A DNA stretch of 64,000 nucleotides, taken from contig NC_089192.1 in NCBI RefSeq assembly GCF_947507565.1, positions 1,302,001 to 1,366,000 of the forward strand, in the 5' to 3' direction. Position numbers and translations under genes: made by a program. This document shows, one piece after another, positions 30,101-45,100 of this stretch. Below the pieces are notes generated by a model, which saw nothing but the letters and a program-made list of their open reading frames with translations, was not told the DNA's origin and made no database searches. This stretch comes from Oscarella lobularis. Lineage: Eukaryota; Porifera; Homoscleromorpha; Homosclerophorida; Oscarellidae. Position 1 is the first letter of the stretch; each line of letters starts with the position of its first letter.

Positions 30101-33100
30101 ACGAAAAGCCGTTACTGATGCGAACAGCGTCGTTTTCAAGAACAAAACGCCGGCCTGGGCTACCCTAAGGCTTTACTTTTCTACGGCGAAACTGACGGAA
30201 ATACGAACGCGATTTGCCTGTCCTTCTAGGAGTGTATCGTCTTGCGGTTCAGGCCTCACGTTCTTTTATCCCACGTTCGACGGAACTTGCAACAATTTGA
30301 ATAACAACCTGTGGGGCGCCGCCGACGTTTCATTCCAACGGCTTTTGAACGCTTCCTACAGCGACCAATCTTTCAACGCTCCTGTTGGAGTCGATCAGCT
30401 AACGACGTCGCCTTCTACTCCTTTCGATCCTCCAAAGCCGAGTCCTCGTCACGTCAGTACTTCTCTTTTGAAGCACTTCAGCGTCGGAAGTCCTCGAAAT
30501 CTAACGCAACTCGCCTCAGCGTTCGGTCGATTTGTTTTCAACGATATCCATCGCGTTGCGGGAAGTTTGAGCACCAACGCGTTTGGTAGCGGCACGTCTT
30601 GCACGTCGTCGTCTGATTACGCTGAACCTTGCTTTCCTGTTCAAGTTCGTACTACTGATCCCGTCTTTGGAACGAGCGGTTCGTCCAGTAAGGTCAAGTC
30701 CTATCTTGAATACGCGCGATCAAGGGCTACGTGCAACGACGGAGCTGATTTGTTAGCAGCCAGAGAGCAAATCAATCTTGTTTCTTCCTACATCGACGGA
30801 TCAAGCATTTATGGTCAGAATCCACTGTTGCTACGAGGAGAGAAAGGACTCCTTAAAGTCAACGCGGTATCGTCTTCGTCTGGAAAAGATTTGCTTCCTG
30901 ACGATTTGTCAACAAGTCTGCGTTGCCAGGGATCATTGTGTGCTCAAACGGGTGACCTAAGATCGAATGAACACGTCGGACTAACAGCCTTGCACACGAT
31001 TTTCCTTCGAGAACATAATCGCATTGCTCGACAGCTTGCCATACTCAATCCAACGTGGACAGACACTTCTCTCTTCTACGAAACTCGTGAAATCGTGCGA
31101 GGCATGATTCAGCACATTACGTTCGAGGAATTCTTGCCGGCCCTTTTTGGCGGGAAGGGAGAACTCGATACGTACGTTGGTTCTCTTTCATCGGGAGTCG
31201 ACGCGACGACTGTGAACGGATTTGCTACGGCCGTTTCGAGACTGCTTCTTAGTCAACTTACAAGTGAAGTGAAGCGACTGGACGCGAATTTTAATTCGGC
31301 AGGTTCTCTCGATTTTTCAGGCTCCTTTTTTAACCCGCTCGAAATCCGGTCTAACTTGGATGCAATTCTGAGGGGTCTAGCGACGAACTCAGCTGAAGCC
31401 ATAGACGAGAACATCATCAGTCAGGCGACAGCAGAATACTACAAGACGAGCACAGACTACGGAACAGACTTAGCAGCAATTGCCATCCAACAAGGAAGAG
31501 ATCACGGTCTACCCGACTACAAAGCATGGAAAGATTACTGCGTGGCTAAATTCGGATCGGCAGGCAGCTTCTCTAGTGGTGTAGCCGCCTTATTGACCAC
31601 TCTTTACGGCGATTCCGATAAGGCCGATTTGTTTGCTGGAGGTATTTCGGAGGACAGTGTTGGCCTGGGTCCCGTTTTCAAGTGCATCTTATCGCTTCAA
31701 TTTAAACAAGTGCGAGACGGTGATCGGTTCTGGTACACGAGGTCCGGAGTGTTCACTTCAGAGCAGTTGACCGAAATCCAGAAAGTGACTCTATCGCAAT
31801 TGGTTTCTAGAAACGGGGACGACATCAAAACGTATCCGGTGGATGCGTTTAACGTTTTCTCGTCGAAATCCTCCTTTGCAGGGCAAAATCTTGATTTGGG
31901 CAAATGGGACTTGTCGGTTTATTGCCCACCATCTGAGCCGAGAAAGCCTGCTGTTCTCAACGGCACAAACAAGAACGCCAGCCTATTGGAAAGCGAAAAG
32001 CCTGGCGCGTTTGTTATATCAGCAGCAAAACCAAATCCTCTGCCGACAGTAAACCGAATAACGACGTATTCTATTTCTTCAGGCAACACCGGTGATACGT
32101 TCAGTATCGATTCGGCGACAGGCGACATATACACGGTTATATCGCTTGACCGGGAAACGGTGCCCAGCTTTAATCTCCAAATAGAAGCATCTGACGAGGC
32201 CTTTGGAAATTGTACCGGACCGGTAACGAGATCCTCCGTCGTTGTGACGATTCTCGACGTCAATGATAATGCTCCCGAATTCGCGGCTTTCAGCCACGTG
32301 GTAAATGCGGAACAGACGCTTCCCGTTGGACAGTTCCTTACATCAGTTTCCTGCACCGATGGCGATACGGGAAGTGTGCAGTACAGCTTTCTTTCCGGGA
32401 ATGAAGACGGCGTTTTTGCCATTGATGCTGTCTCGGGAAACGTCACCCTTAGCAAATCGCTCGATCCATCGAAGCGAGATCTGTACGACTTGACTCTTCT
32501 GTGTTCGGACGGGAAGTTCAACGACACCGCTCAACTAACTGTATCTGTAGATGAAGTCAATTTGAATGCACCGGTATTTACAAACGAACCTTATCTTGTC
32601 GTTCTGGCCGAAAATGCTTCTGTCGGAACGACGGTTACGACGCTATCGGCAGAGGATCCTGATCTGGGCTCTGTTGGCGATATTCGATACAGCATCGAGT
32701 CCGGCAACGACGACAATCATTTTCATGTTGATCCTATTAGCGGTGTTATTGAACTCACCAAAGATTTGGACTACGAAACGCAGCAGTCGTTTTCCTTGTT
32801 TGTGAAGGCGGCCGATCGGGCTTCCGTGCCCAAATCAGATACGACCTACGTCAATGTGACGGTCACGGACGTAAACGACAATGCACCTCAATTTGGGCAA
32901 TCCCTTTATTACGTGACCATATTGGAAAGCGCGGCAATCGGCACATCATTAGCAGATTTAAATGCTACCGACATCGATACCGGGAAAAACGCTGAAATCG
33001 ATTATTTTCTTATCAACGGAAATAGTGACGGCGCGTTTCGAATTGATGGACTGGGACGACTGTTTCTAAACAAGTCACTACAAGCAGATACCGTTCCTAG

Positions 33101-36100
33101 TTATTTGCTTACCGTCGAAGCTTCAGATCGCGGAAGACCGCAGCTATCGTCAACAGCTGCCGCCAACGTGAGAGTGACAGCAATCAACGACGCTAAGCCG
33201 ATTTTTGAGAAGCCAACGTACGTTGTGAATGTGAGCGAAGACGCGGCTTTTGGGCTCTCCCTCGTGCAAGTGTCGGCGAGCGACGGCGACGGCGACGCAA
33301 ATCTTCGTTACAGCATTGTCACGTCGAGCGTTTCGACGCTGTTCCGTATCGATTCCCTCACTGGGGTTATTACTCTCATAGGAAGCTTAGACTACGAAGG
33401 CGTGAACGAGTACGTTTTCGTCGTTCAAGTGACCGATGGCCTATTTGTGAGTGCGACGAACGTCAGTGTAAATGTAGCCAACGTGAACGACATTGATCCG
33501 GCGTTTTCCGAAGCAAGCTATCGACTGTCGCTTTCCGAGAGTTACCCTTTAGGACCGGTAGGTTTGACGGTGACGTGCACTGACGGAGATGGCGACAGCG
33601 TTTCGTACGGCATCGGATCAGGCGACTCATTTGCTCTTCCTTTCGGAATCTATCAAAATGGAACTGTGTATCTCGCAACTCCTTTGGATGCCTCGGCTGA
33701 CGGGGAGCACGTCGTCGTTCTTACGTGCACTGATTCCGGAGTGCCACCACGCAACACGACAGTTTTTCTTTTCGTATCAGTACTTTCTGACAACCTAGAA
33801 ACTCCTCAATTTGCGAACGCGTCGTATTCTGGAAGCATTGCAGAGAACGCGGTACTTGGTTTTACTGTCTTGACTGTCAGTGCTTCCGACAACGATGCTG
33901 GCCCTGCTGGCCGGGTGACGTATTCTATCGTCGGTGGCGACGGATCGTCCGTCTTCGTCGTGGATCGAGCTGCTGGAGCGATTGTCACCATCTCATCTTT
34001 GGATGTAGAAGTCAAAGCTAGCTATCTCCTCGTCGTTGAAGCGAAAGACGAAGGAACTCCCGCTCGGAGCTCAAGCGTTAACGTTTCTTTGACGGTGACG
34101 AATGTGCATGACGAAGAACCAGAATTCCGAAGAAGAGTCTACGTGGCGTCTGTAAAAGAAGATATTTCCGCCGCCGTTGTAATCGCGAACCTTTCCTGCA
34201 AAGATACGGAATCGAGTGAGCCGGTGTCCTACAGTGTGAAAGACAGTTCTTTGTTCACAATTACTGCAGATGGAATGGTGCACTTGACTTCATCTTCCAG
34301 TCTAGACTACGAGACCAGCACTAAACACGACGTGACAATCGAGTGCCGAGACTCTGGCAATCATACTGCGGAAACACTACTAACAATCAACGTATTAGGA
34401 GTCAATGAGTTTGCACCTGAACTTTCAACAGCGGGGCTTTTTAGGACAGTTGATGAAACGACGCCTATTGGAACTGTAATAGCACAGATCAGCGCTTCTG
34501 ACAGAGATACCGGCAAGGACGGAGAAGTAACGTACGAAGCTCTTGATGGCACGAAGGGGCTCGTCAGGCTCGACAGAGTAACTGGAGAGCTGATTCTTGT
34601 TGCCACTATTGAATTGGCGAATTTACCGAATTCTTTCCTGAACATCCAGGTTGTTGCACGAGACGGGAGCTCTCCACAGAAATCGTCGAGATTGAAATAT
34701 CTCACTATCAGTTTCCTTGATAAGAACACGAACGATCCCGTTTTCTCCGTCGGTGTCATTGGCGTGACCTTGTCTGAAACGTCAAAAGTGGGAATGAGCA
34801 TATCGTCGGTGTCGTGCTCCGACGCAGACGTAGAAGATCAAGTTCGGTATCAAATTGAAAGCGGAGATCCAGAACATAAATTTAACATTAGCGAGACAAG
34901 CGGATTAATTTCGGTTGCAGAAAGCTTGGACTACGAAACGACGCCTAGCTACACGTTGACTATTACCTGCACTGATGCTTTTGATCCAAATCTCGCTAGA
35001 ACAGCGACAGCATCTCTTTCGATAGTCCTGCTGCCCGAAAACGAATTTCAACCTTTTTTCAAAGAAGGAAGCAGCTATTCCGCCTATGCCTTCAACGTGA
35101 GCGAAGGAACGGCGACCGGAGAAGTAATTGGAACCGTCAATGCGACGGATGCGGACAGTGGACTTGGCGGGGAGCTTTCTTACACCATTGTCAGTGGAGC
35201 AGATACGAAATTTCAGATATCGCGCTCGACGGGGTCCATCTATTTAGTGGATTCCTTAGATCGTGAAACGAAAAGTTTTTATCAGCTCAATATCAGCGCT
35301 TCGGATACCAAGTATACGATCTACGTAACAGTGAGCATCTATGCCATCGACATTGACGATAACAGTCCAGCTTTTAATCAGTCTCTGTATGTGGCCGCAG
35401 TTAGCGAAGGTCGACCAAACGGCACTTACCTTACTCAGGTATTTGCGTCAGATGCTGACACTGGGCGAAATGCAGAGTTTACTTTCCGGATTCAAACGTC
35501 TTTGCCTAGTGGATGGGCTCTTATCGATCCTTCAACGGGAGTTCTGACTTCTGCTGTGTCGCTCGACTGTGACAAGATGAAAGTGAATACTATTTACTTG
35601 ATTATTGAACTTCGTGATCGTCTTTCGGTGGTGAGAGCGACTGCCGTCGTCGTTATCTCATTGAATTGCGTGAATGAGTTTCCTCCCGTGTTTTCTTTCC
35701 CCTTATACAGCAGCAAGGTGGTGGAAAATTCTCCTCTTGGCACTACCATCATCAAAACTGTAGTTGCGAATGACGAAGACTTTAACTTGAATCCGCTCGA
35801 ATATCGTATCGATTCGGGAAACGGCGACGGTACTTTTGCTATTGACTCAAGCAGTGGAGTGATTACTCTGGCTGGAAGCGTGGATTACGAGACAAAATTT
35901 TTCTACGCTCTGAAGATTGAAGTAGTTGATGGCGGTGTACCACAGCGTCGGTCTTTAGCTGATGTGCTCGTTACAGTCACAGATGCCAACGACAATTCGC
36001 CCGTCTTTTCTCCGTCGGTCTATAGCGCGACAGTTCGGGAAAACAGTCCAGTCGGAAACACGATTCTTAACGTTACGTGTACTGACGAGGATTCTGGTAC

Positions 36101-39100
36101 GAATGGAGAAATTGGATTCCGCATAGTGGCAGGAAATGACGGCAACGCCTTTCAAATTTCGCAGTCAGGAAATTTGGCGACTGACGGTACTCTTGATTTT
36201 GAAGAGCAGTCCAGCTATTCAATCGGGATCGAGTGCTTCGATAAGGGTTCGCCGGAGCGTTCTGCTTTGGCTCTGGCCAGCGTCACTATACTTCCCGACA
36301 ACGATCATTCGCCGGAGTTCACGCAAGGAGGCATCTACGCTGTTGATGTACCAGAAACGAAGCCGCTTGGAAAGATCATAACCGTTTCAGCTAGTGACAA
36401 TGACACGGGAATCGAAGGCGAGATTTCGTACAGCATCACGGGCGGAAACGCTGATGAAATATTCAGCGTCGACTCCGTCTCGGGCGACATCGTTCTCGTT
36501 AAATCGTTGGACTTCGAAAAGGAGCAGTCGTACGTTCTCTCCGTTACGGCAACAGACAAGGCACCGGCTGCAGCTGCTCGACGTTCATCGGTCGCTACGG
36601 TGACCGTCTCCGTTCTCGACGAAAATGACAACGCGCCGGAATTTTCTCCCGCCGCTTACAGCTCGGAAATTGGCGAGCATTCTGCCCTTCGAACAACGGC
36701 TTCTCTTGTTTTCTGCTCCGACAAAGACGCGAACTTGAACGGAAAAGTAAACATAGGCATTGCGTCTGGGAACACTGGAGGAGCATTCTCGGTAAATTCT
36801 ACAGGCTTAGCCGACGGAACTGCTGCGGTAACCGTTTCAGGAAGCGTCGATCTTGAAAAGACTTCCTTCTACAGCCTGACTTTAGTTTGCAGCGATTCCG
36901 GCTCACCTGTTCTCAATTCTACAGGAATATTGACCGTTTCAATCACCGCCCGGAACGACTTTTCACCGAACTTTGATTCGCTCATATACAGAGCTTCGGT
37001 CTCAGAAAATTCAAATCCTGGGACAGTTGTCGTTCAAGTAAACGCAACCGATAGGGACAGCGGCGCGCAGGGAATTGTCTCGTATTCGTTTGATAAGGTC
37101 AATGCGACAGATTTGTTTTCGATTGATCCAAAGAACGGTAAAATCGTAGTGGCCGGCTCTGTCGACAGAGAAACCGCTTCGGGATACGTACTAACCGTGA
37201 GAGCTTCCGATGGGGCTCTGTTTGATCTGGCGACAGTCGTTATTACAATTCTCGACATGAATGACAACAAACCCGGTTTTGATCCCGCATCTTATACCAA
37301 AACGGTGAGCGAGGACGAAAGCGTAGGAGCGCTGCTTTTGACAGTCTCAGCCTCCGACAAAGACCAGGGCGACAACGGAAACGTAACATTTACGACTGCG
37401 GGACAAGATGCCAGTTACGTCTCTGTTGGATTGACTAGCGGAGAAGTTCGCCTTGCGAAGGCACTCGATCGAGAGAAAGTCGGCTTCTTTTCTGTCGAAA
37501 TCATAGGATCTGATCACGGCACGCCACTGTCTTTGAATTCCACTGCTCTGGTTTCAATTACCGTTGCGGAAGTGAATGAAAAGGCTCCCCAATTTTCTCC
37601 TCTTCCTACGACGCTCTCTATCAAGGAAAATCCTCCTATTGGAAGTGTCGTCTTGAAAGTTTCGGCCAGCGATCCGGACGGCAACTCTATTCGTTACCGA
37701 CTTCAACCAAGCATTGGTAGTGAGTACTACCTTATTGATCCCTCGTCCGGTGACATCATTTTGGCAAAATCGCTCGACTACGATGGTGAAAACGCGAGCA
37801 GAGTTCATTCCCTTGTCATCACAGCCACCGACGATGGCTTTCCTGTTAAAGTGAATTTGACGTCATTGACAGTCACCATTGAGGATTATAATGATCAGAG
37901 TCCGGTATTTGAACCGAGTTTGACGAGCGTAGTCGTAAGCGAAAACGCCACGGTCGCAACAGTGATTGCCACGCTCTCGTGCTCTGACGCTGATACCTTG
38001 GCAAACGGACAGATTTCCTACAATATCAGCGGAGGAAACGGTGCCGGCACGTTCAGTATAGTAGAGCAGAGTGGTCAAATAAGTTTGGCTAAAACCGTCG
38101 ACATCGAATCGGTACCGTCGTACAGCTTGCAAGTTGTATGTTCCGACGGGGGATCTCCATCACTGACGTCGAGCGGCGTTTTGATTGTTCGAGTTGAGGG
38201 TGTAAACGAACACGCTCCCGTCTTTGCTCATCGATCCTACTCGGCTGTTGTAGCGGAAAATTCCTCAGTTGGATTATCCGTTGCTCAACTTTCGGGGAGC
38301 GACATGGATCAAGGAATTGAAGGTCAAGTTGACTATTTGATTGTTGGAGGAAACGGCTCTGATGTTTTAAGTGTTGGAAAATCGTCCGGAACTGTCAGCC
38401 TCATTTCTTTACTCGACAGAGAAACTGCATCTTATTACGTCCTCGACGTCGAAATTCGCGATAGGGCTGTCAACTACAAATCCGATTTTGCAGTGGTTAC
38501 CTTGACAGTGACTGACATCAACGACAATGCGCCCGACTTCGGAAAAAGCAACTTTTTCGCGAGCATCGATGAAAATGCCGAAATAGGAAAAGAGGTTTTA
38601 GTAGTAAGCTGTTCTGATGCCGACGAAGGTGACAATGGTCGTACTACGCTGACGTTGAGCGGCCAATGGGCGGCAGATTTCAATTTGACTAGCAGTGGTC
38701 GCCTCCTCGTAGCGGGAGCACTCAATGCGGAGAATCGCACCCAGTATCGGCTTACGGCTACCTGTACAGATTTCGGAAAACCGGCTCTTTCATCGGCCGC
38801 TTCGATTTTGATAACCGTCCTACCTAGAAATGAATTTGCTCCTGTTTTTGAAAACGCGTCGTATTCGGTTCACGTTGCAGAATCGAGTGCAGTTAGCAGC
38901 ACCCTACTCGTACTGAAAGCAACTGACAAAGACAGTGGAATACAAGGAGTCGTAACGTACAACATAACCGAAGGAAACGACGAGAACCTATTTGCTATCG
39001 ACACCAACAGCGGAGTATTGCTGCTTGTACGAACTTTGGACTACGAGAAAACTCGGCAGTACAACCTCGTAGTGACGGCTACAGACGGCGGACAAGCTCT

Positions 39101-42100
39101 GTCGTTGAGTGCGAAGGCTGATGTGACGGTCTTCGTTGATGACGCTAATGACAACGCGCCCATATTCTCTCCATCTGTTTATGCGATTTTGTTTCCTGAA
39201 GGCATCTCGCTCGGTCCTCTTGTTCCCGTGAATAGAGTGACTTGCAATGACGCAGACGACGGCGTTAATGGAGAAACTACTATTGAAATTGAATCCGGAA
39301 ACATCGACGGCTCTTTTCTTGTTAATTCAGTGGGAAATCTGTTTGTGGTAAAACCTCTCGATCACGAAACTATAGCTGCGTATGACCTGACGCTAATCTG
39401 CAAAGACAAGGGAGCTTCTCCGAAAACGGGAACGGCAATTCTTTCCGTGATTGTAGGAAATTCTAACAGTTTTCGACCAATTTTTGATCAACCTACCTAC
39501 TCAACTTCAGTTTTGGAAAATTCGGCAGTAGACAATACAATCATCACTATCACTGCAACCGATGCTGATGGCGAAGACAAAGGCATCGTATCCTACCGAA
39601 TAGCCGAGACATCGGTACCGTTTCAGATAGATGCTCACAGCGGAGAAATAGTCGTAATAAGACCTCTTGATTACGAAACCAAGACTCAGTACGTATTGAC
39701 AGTGGAAGCGGAAGACTCTCATAGACCTCCTCACACATCTACAGCGTACGTCACGGTTAACATTACGGACGTCAGTGACAATGATCCTATCTTTAACCCG
39801 GCACTTTACTCCAAAGTTCTTCCAGACGGAGCTGCTGTGGGAACGTCGGTATTGACGGCAACGTGCACCGATTTAGACAGCGGTCTCAATGGAAAAACCG
39901 AAATATCTATTAGCGGTGGAAACATCGGAAATATTTTTCAAATCAACGGCACAACAGGTGAAATACGTCTGCGTGCAAGTCCCGATGGCGGCGTTACTGA
40001 ATCGTACTTTCTTGACCTGACCTGTCAAGACTCCGGAGTTCCCCAAAGAACGGGATCTGCATCGGCCAGCATCATCATTGAGCAAGCCAACGAACACGCT
40101 CCGTACTTTGCAAATTTGCCGTATTCTGAAAACGTTTCTGAAGCTTTGGACGTCGGTACGGTAATCTTTACTTTGTCTGCAGACGACGACGACAGTGGAA
40201 GTCACGGCGCTGTTCGTTATTACCTGCTGTCCGGAGACGATGACGATCATTTCTTTGTCAGCGAATACTCGGGTGAAGTTGTTCTCCAAAAGTCGCTCGA
40301 CCGTGAAACGATTTCGTTTTATCGCCTTATCGTCGAAGCCAAGGACTTGGCTTCCGTAGAGGCTGATCGAAAATCGACGAACACGACCTTGGAACTCACC
40401 GCGACCGACGCAAACGATGACACACCGTTGTTCAACCCGGCCATCTACAGCGCAAAGGTGACTGAGAACGAAGTTCGAGGATTCGTCGTAGTCAATCTCA
40501 GCTGCAGCGACAAGGATCTTGGAGCCTTTGGAAACGTCAAGTATTCGATTATAAGCGGAAATAATCCTCACGCTTTCAAGGTGGATTCAGCAAGTGGACA
40601 GTTGTCGGTTGACGGAGATATCGATCGAGAAGCAAATTCTAATTATCTGCTGGAAGTGAACTGCAGCGACGGTGGTACCCCGTCGTTGTTTAGCACCTCA
40701 AAAGTCGGAATCCAAGTTTTACCTCAAAACGAATTTTCGCCAGTTTTTATCAACGAATCGTCTTACAATTTCACGGTGAAAGAAAATGCCGGTGTCGGTG
40801 AAGTAATAGACTCCGTGCTGGCTACCGACGCCGACACTGGAAACGTTGGTGGTATCACGTACACTCTGGCTGGTGCATCTGTCCTATTTGACGTCGTTTC
40901 TAGCACTGGTCAGATCATCGTATCGGGAGATCTCAATTTCGTAAAGGGTGGCGTCAACGATCATCTTCTGCGTGTTGTAGCTTCCGACGCCGGATTTCCG
41001 TCTCGATCTTCCACAGCAACTGTCAATGTGACGGTGACCGACGTCAATAACAATAGCCCCGTTTGCAGTCCTGCTTCGTATGCGACTTCTGCAGCTGAGA
41101 ACGGATCTGTTGGCTTGGTCGTTCCTCCTACGACTCTTGTCGTTTTATCCTGTTCTGACTTGGACGTTGGCGTCAATGCCGAACTCAACTACACGATTTC
41201 GTCCGGAAACGATGAAGATAAATTGTCGGTGTCGTCCTCTGGTTCTGTGCTCTTGGTCAGGTCTCTTGATTACGAAACGACTCCGAACTATAATCTCCTA
41301 GTTGTCGTGCGAGACCGAGGCGTTCCGTCGCTTTCTACTACAGTGTCCGTGTCGATTCAGGTTCTACCTGTGAATGACTTCTCACCGCAGTTTGATCGCA
41401 GTCTCTTTATTGCCAGCGTCAAGGAAGATGCTACTCTAGGAAGCAGCGTCTTGAAACTAAACGCCACGGACAAAGATTCGGGTGAAAACGGACGAATAAT
41501 TTACCGAATTTCGAGCGGAAATGGAACGGACCTGTTTTCCATCGACTCGCGAAGTGGGCAAGTTATCACGCAAGGATTTTTGGACAGGGAAAAGGAATCC
41601 TATTACGAGTTCACCGTCGAAGCGGTCGACTTTGCGTCCGAAACGGCTCTAGTGCGAACGGCCTCGGTCAACGTCGGAATCAACGTAGTCGACGTTAACG
41701 ACAATTCGCCTGCATTTGTACCGTCAATTTACGTTGCATCGGTGCAGGAAGAACTTGCTCCTGGAATCGATGTCGTCGGACTCACTTGCACTGACGACGA
41801 TGCAGGACTGAACGGTCGCGTGTCGTTTTCTATTTTGGACGGCAACGTCGGCCAGTCGTTCAACGTCACAACGAGCGGTATAATTCAAACGCGAAAAAGC
41901 TTGGACGCCGAGAGAGAAACTTCTTATTTGCTGACCGTCACCTGTCGTGACTCGGGATCGCCGTCTCGATCAGGAAATGCGACAGTGCGAGTCGTTGTTA
42001 CGGGTGCGAACAATTTTGCGCCCGTATTTAGCCAGTCAACGCAGAACGTGAGCGTGTACGAGAACGTTTCAATTGGATATACCGTTGTTCAAGTGACGGC

Positions 42101-45100
42101 CACCGATGCAGACGTCGGCGGTGACCAGACGATTACCTATTCGATTACGTTAGGAAATGAGGACGGTCGATTGGACATTGATTCGAGCACGGGTGCCGTT
42201 GTAGTCGTCGCCTCTTTAGATCGAGAAACGACTTCGGAATACAGTTTGATTGTCGAAGCGAATGACAACGGAAAACCGGTTTTGAGGTCGCAAATCGCGA
42301 TTGTTCGAGTTTCCGTCTTAGACATCAACGACAATGATCCGGTTTTCTCACCGTCGATCTATGGAACGAGTGTTGTGGAAAACGTAGCTGTCGGCACGTC
42401 GATTGTTCAGCTAACAGTGACAGACGACGACTCTGGTCTCAACGGTCAAGTGAGCTTGGCCATTACCGGCGGCGATAACGAAGACATTTTTGCAATAAAC
42501 AACTCGTGGGTGTACTTGGAAAAAAGTGGCGGGCTTGACTTTGAAACGGATGATTTGTATCAGCTTGAAGTGAGGGGCGCCGATGGCGGAGTACCGTCAC
42601 GTACAGCCACTGCCCGAGTGACAATTGGCGTTTTGGGCTTGAACGAACACATTCCCGTCTTTACCGCTCCAAAGCCTGAAAATCCTGCCGTTAATCCAAG
42701 TGACTCGGTTTATATTTCAGAGAGTGCCTCTGTTGGCACCCTAGTTTACACCTTTGCAGCACAAGACGACGACAAAGGGCTGGCGGGCACAATTTCGTAC
42801 GAGATAAAAAGTCAATTACCGACTCCCTATTTCAGTTTGGATTCTAGAAGCGGACGACTTACCGTCGCCGTTTCGATAGACTTTGAAACTCTTTCTGGAG
42901 GCGTGGTTGTTGTGCAAGTGGAAGCAAAAGACGCTGGTATTCCTGTAAGAAGAGCTACAGCTTCTCTCATCGTGTTGGTTGAAGATGCTAACGACAACGT
43001 GCCTTTCTTCGAACCGTCTGTTTATGTTGCAAGTCTCGAGGAAAGTGCCGCGATTGGAACGTCGATTACGACTGTTAAATGCAAGGATAACGATGGCGAT
43101 AGCGGTCTTATTGGATTCGGCTATTCTATCGTCAGTGGAGCCAATAGCAGCTTGTTTAGTGTCAACAGCACTTCAGGATTGGTGTCGTTGAAATCTGCGT
43201 TGGATTTTGAGACGGGCGAAACGCTTTGGTTCAAAGTAGCATGCAATGACAAGGACTCTCCTCCACTGAACGCGACTGCCACTGTCAACGTCAAAGTCTT
43301 GCCTCGAAACGAGAATTGTCCGAACTTCACCAACGGCGGAAAGTATAGTGCGATAGTGAACGAGAGTCTGGCGATAGGAGAAGACCTATTGAGCGTTTCT
43401 GCCAGCGATGCTGATAGTGGCGTAGACGGAGTCGTCACCTATTCAATACTGAGTGGAAATGACGACGGCACTTTTATCATCGATCCACGAACTGGTAAAA
43501 TTTTGTTGAGCGCATCACTGGACTACGAGAAACGAATATGCTATGACTTGAAAGTTGATGCGGAAAATCGGGATTCGGCTCCTAGGTGCAATGTCACGGC
43601 TTCTGTACGCATTTGCCTTCGAGATTTGAATGACGAAGCTCCGGTAATAAGTCCTAAGGCGGCTGCCCTGCTTCTCAGCGAAGACAAAGAAAAGGGAACG
43701 CTCGTACAGGACTTCAACTGCTCTGACTTGGATCAAGGCCAAAGCGGAAAAACCGGTTTCCGAATCGAATCGGGAAACGACGAATCCGTTTTTGAATTGA
43801 ACTCCACTTCAGGATCGCTGACGTTGAGAAAGCGCTTGGATTACGAATTGACCAAGTCCTACACTCTTCTTATCGTCTGCTTTGATTTCGGCGTACCTCG
43901 ATTGGAATCTACGGCGACAGTGTCTGTAGCTGTTGAAGCCGTAAACGATCATTCGCCAACTTTTGCGAACGACACGTATACTACGTACGCGAAAGAAAGC
44001 ACACCAGTTGGATCCAGCGTTCTTAGAATCTCGGCAACAGATGCGGACGACGGTGCGCATGGAATTCTGACGTACACCTTTTCCCTTGGCAACGAGGAAG
44101 GAACATTTGTCATCGACTCGACGACGGGAGTTATAAGTCTTGGAAAGCCTATTGATTTCGAGTCCAAAGCGTCGTACAATTTGACTGTTGAAGTGTCAGA
44201 CACTTCTGGGGTTGGCTCTGGATCTAAATCAACTACAGCGAGCGTCGTCATTTACGTTCTCAACGAAAATGATAACACGCCTATTTTCTCTCCATCAGTA
44301 TACAGTTCTGAAGTCGAAGAAGAAAAAGACGTTGGCCAGTCTGTTGCTCGGGTTACTTGCACTGACGACGATGTTGGATCGTTTGGGACAATAGACGTTA
44401 ATATTACGGCTGGAAATGAAGAAAACGCTTTTGAGATTCTTTCACCATCTGGCCTAATTAGAACGGCAAAGAAACTGAATCTTGAAGACACTCCATTTTA
44501 CTCTTTGACCGTGACTTGCAAAGATGGCGGAACGCCGCCCAAGTCGGCTACAGCTACTGTCAGCGTTCAAGTGCTTCCTGTGAATGAACATAGTCCAGTT
44601 TTTACAGGCTCCGGCAATTACACGACGCAAGTGTCAGAAAACGCATTTATTGGCTACGAGGTATACAAAGTCGAAGCAATCGATGCCGACTCTGGTCCCC
44701 AAGGTCAAGTTTTCTACTCTATAACGGGAGGAAACGCAGCTAAGCTATTTCAAGTGGATTATCGAACGGGAAGAATTAAGCTACAAGGCAGTCTCGATCG
44801 AGAAAAGCAAGACAGCTATAATCTGAATATTACGGCAACGGATCAAGCGTCCGTGATCAGTGCACGACGTTCTACAGTGGCTTCTCTCTCCATCAGCGTT
44901 GAAGACGGCAACGATCGTCCTATTTTCAATCCTTCTTTGTATACTACGACGATATCAGAGGAGTCACTTCGTGGCACTATCATCGTTCGAGTTTCCTGCA
45001 CTGACAGCGATATTGGTACGAATTCAATTATTTCCTTCGACATCACTTCAGGAAATTTCAACAGCACTTTTGCGGTCGATGCCTTTGGAAATGTTTCATT

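Noticed and set aside
31000-31020. REHNR histidine at 31014 as the proximal haem ligand
   Set aside because: In myeloperoxidase the equivalent REHNR histidine is not the ligand. The ligand lies in the later RxGHT motif, which here aligns with RLLLS.
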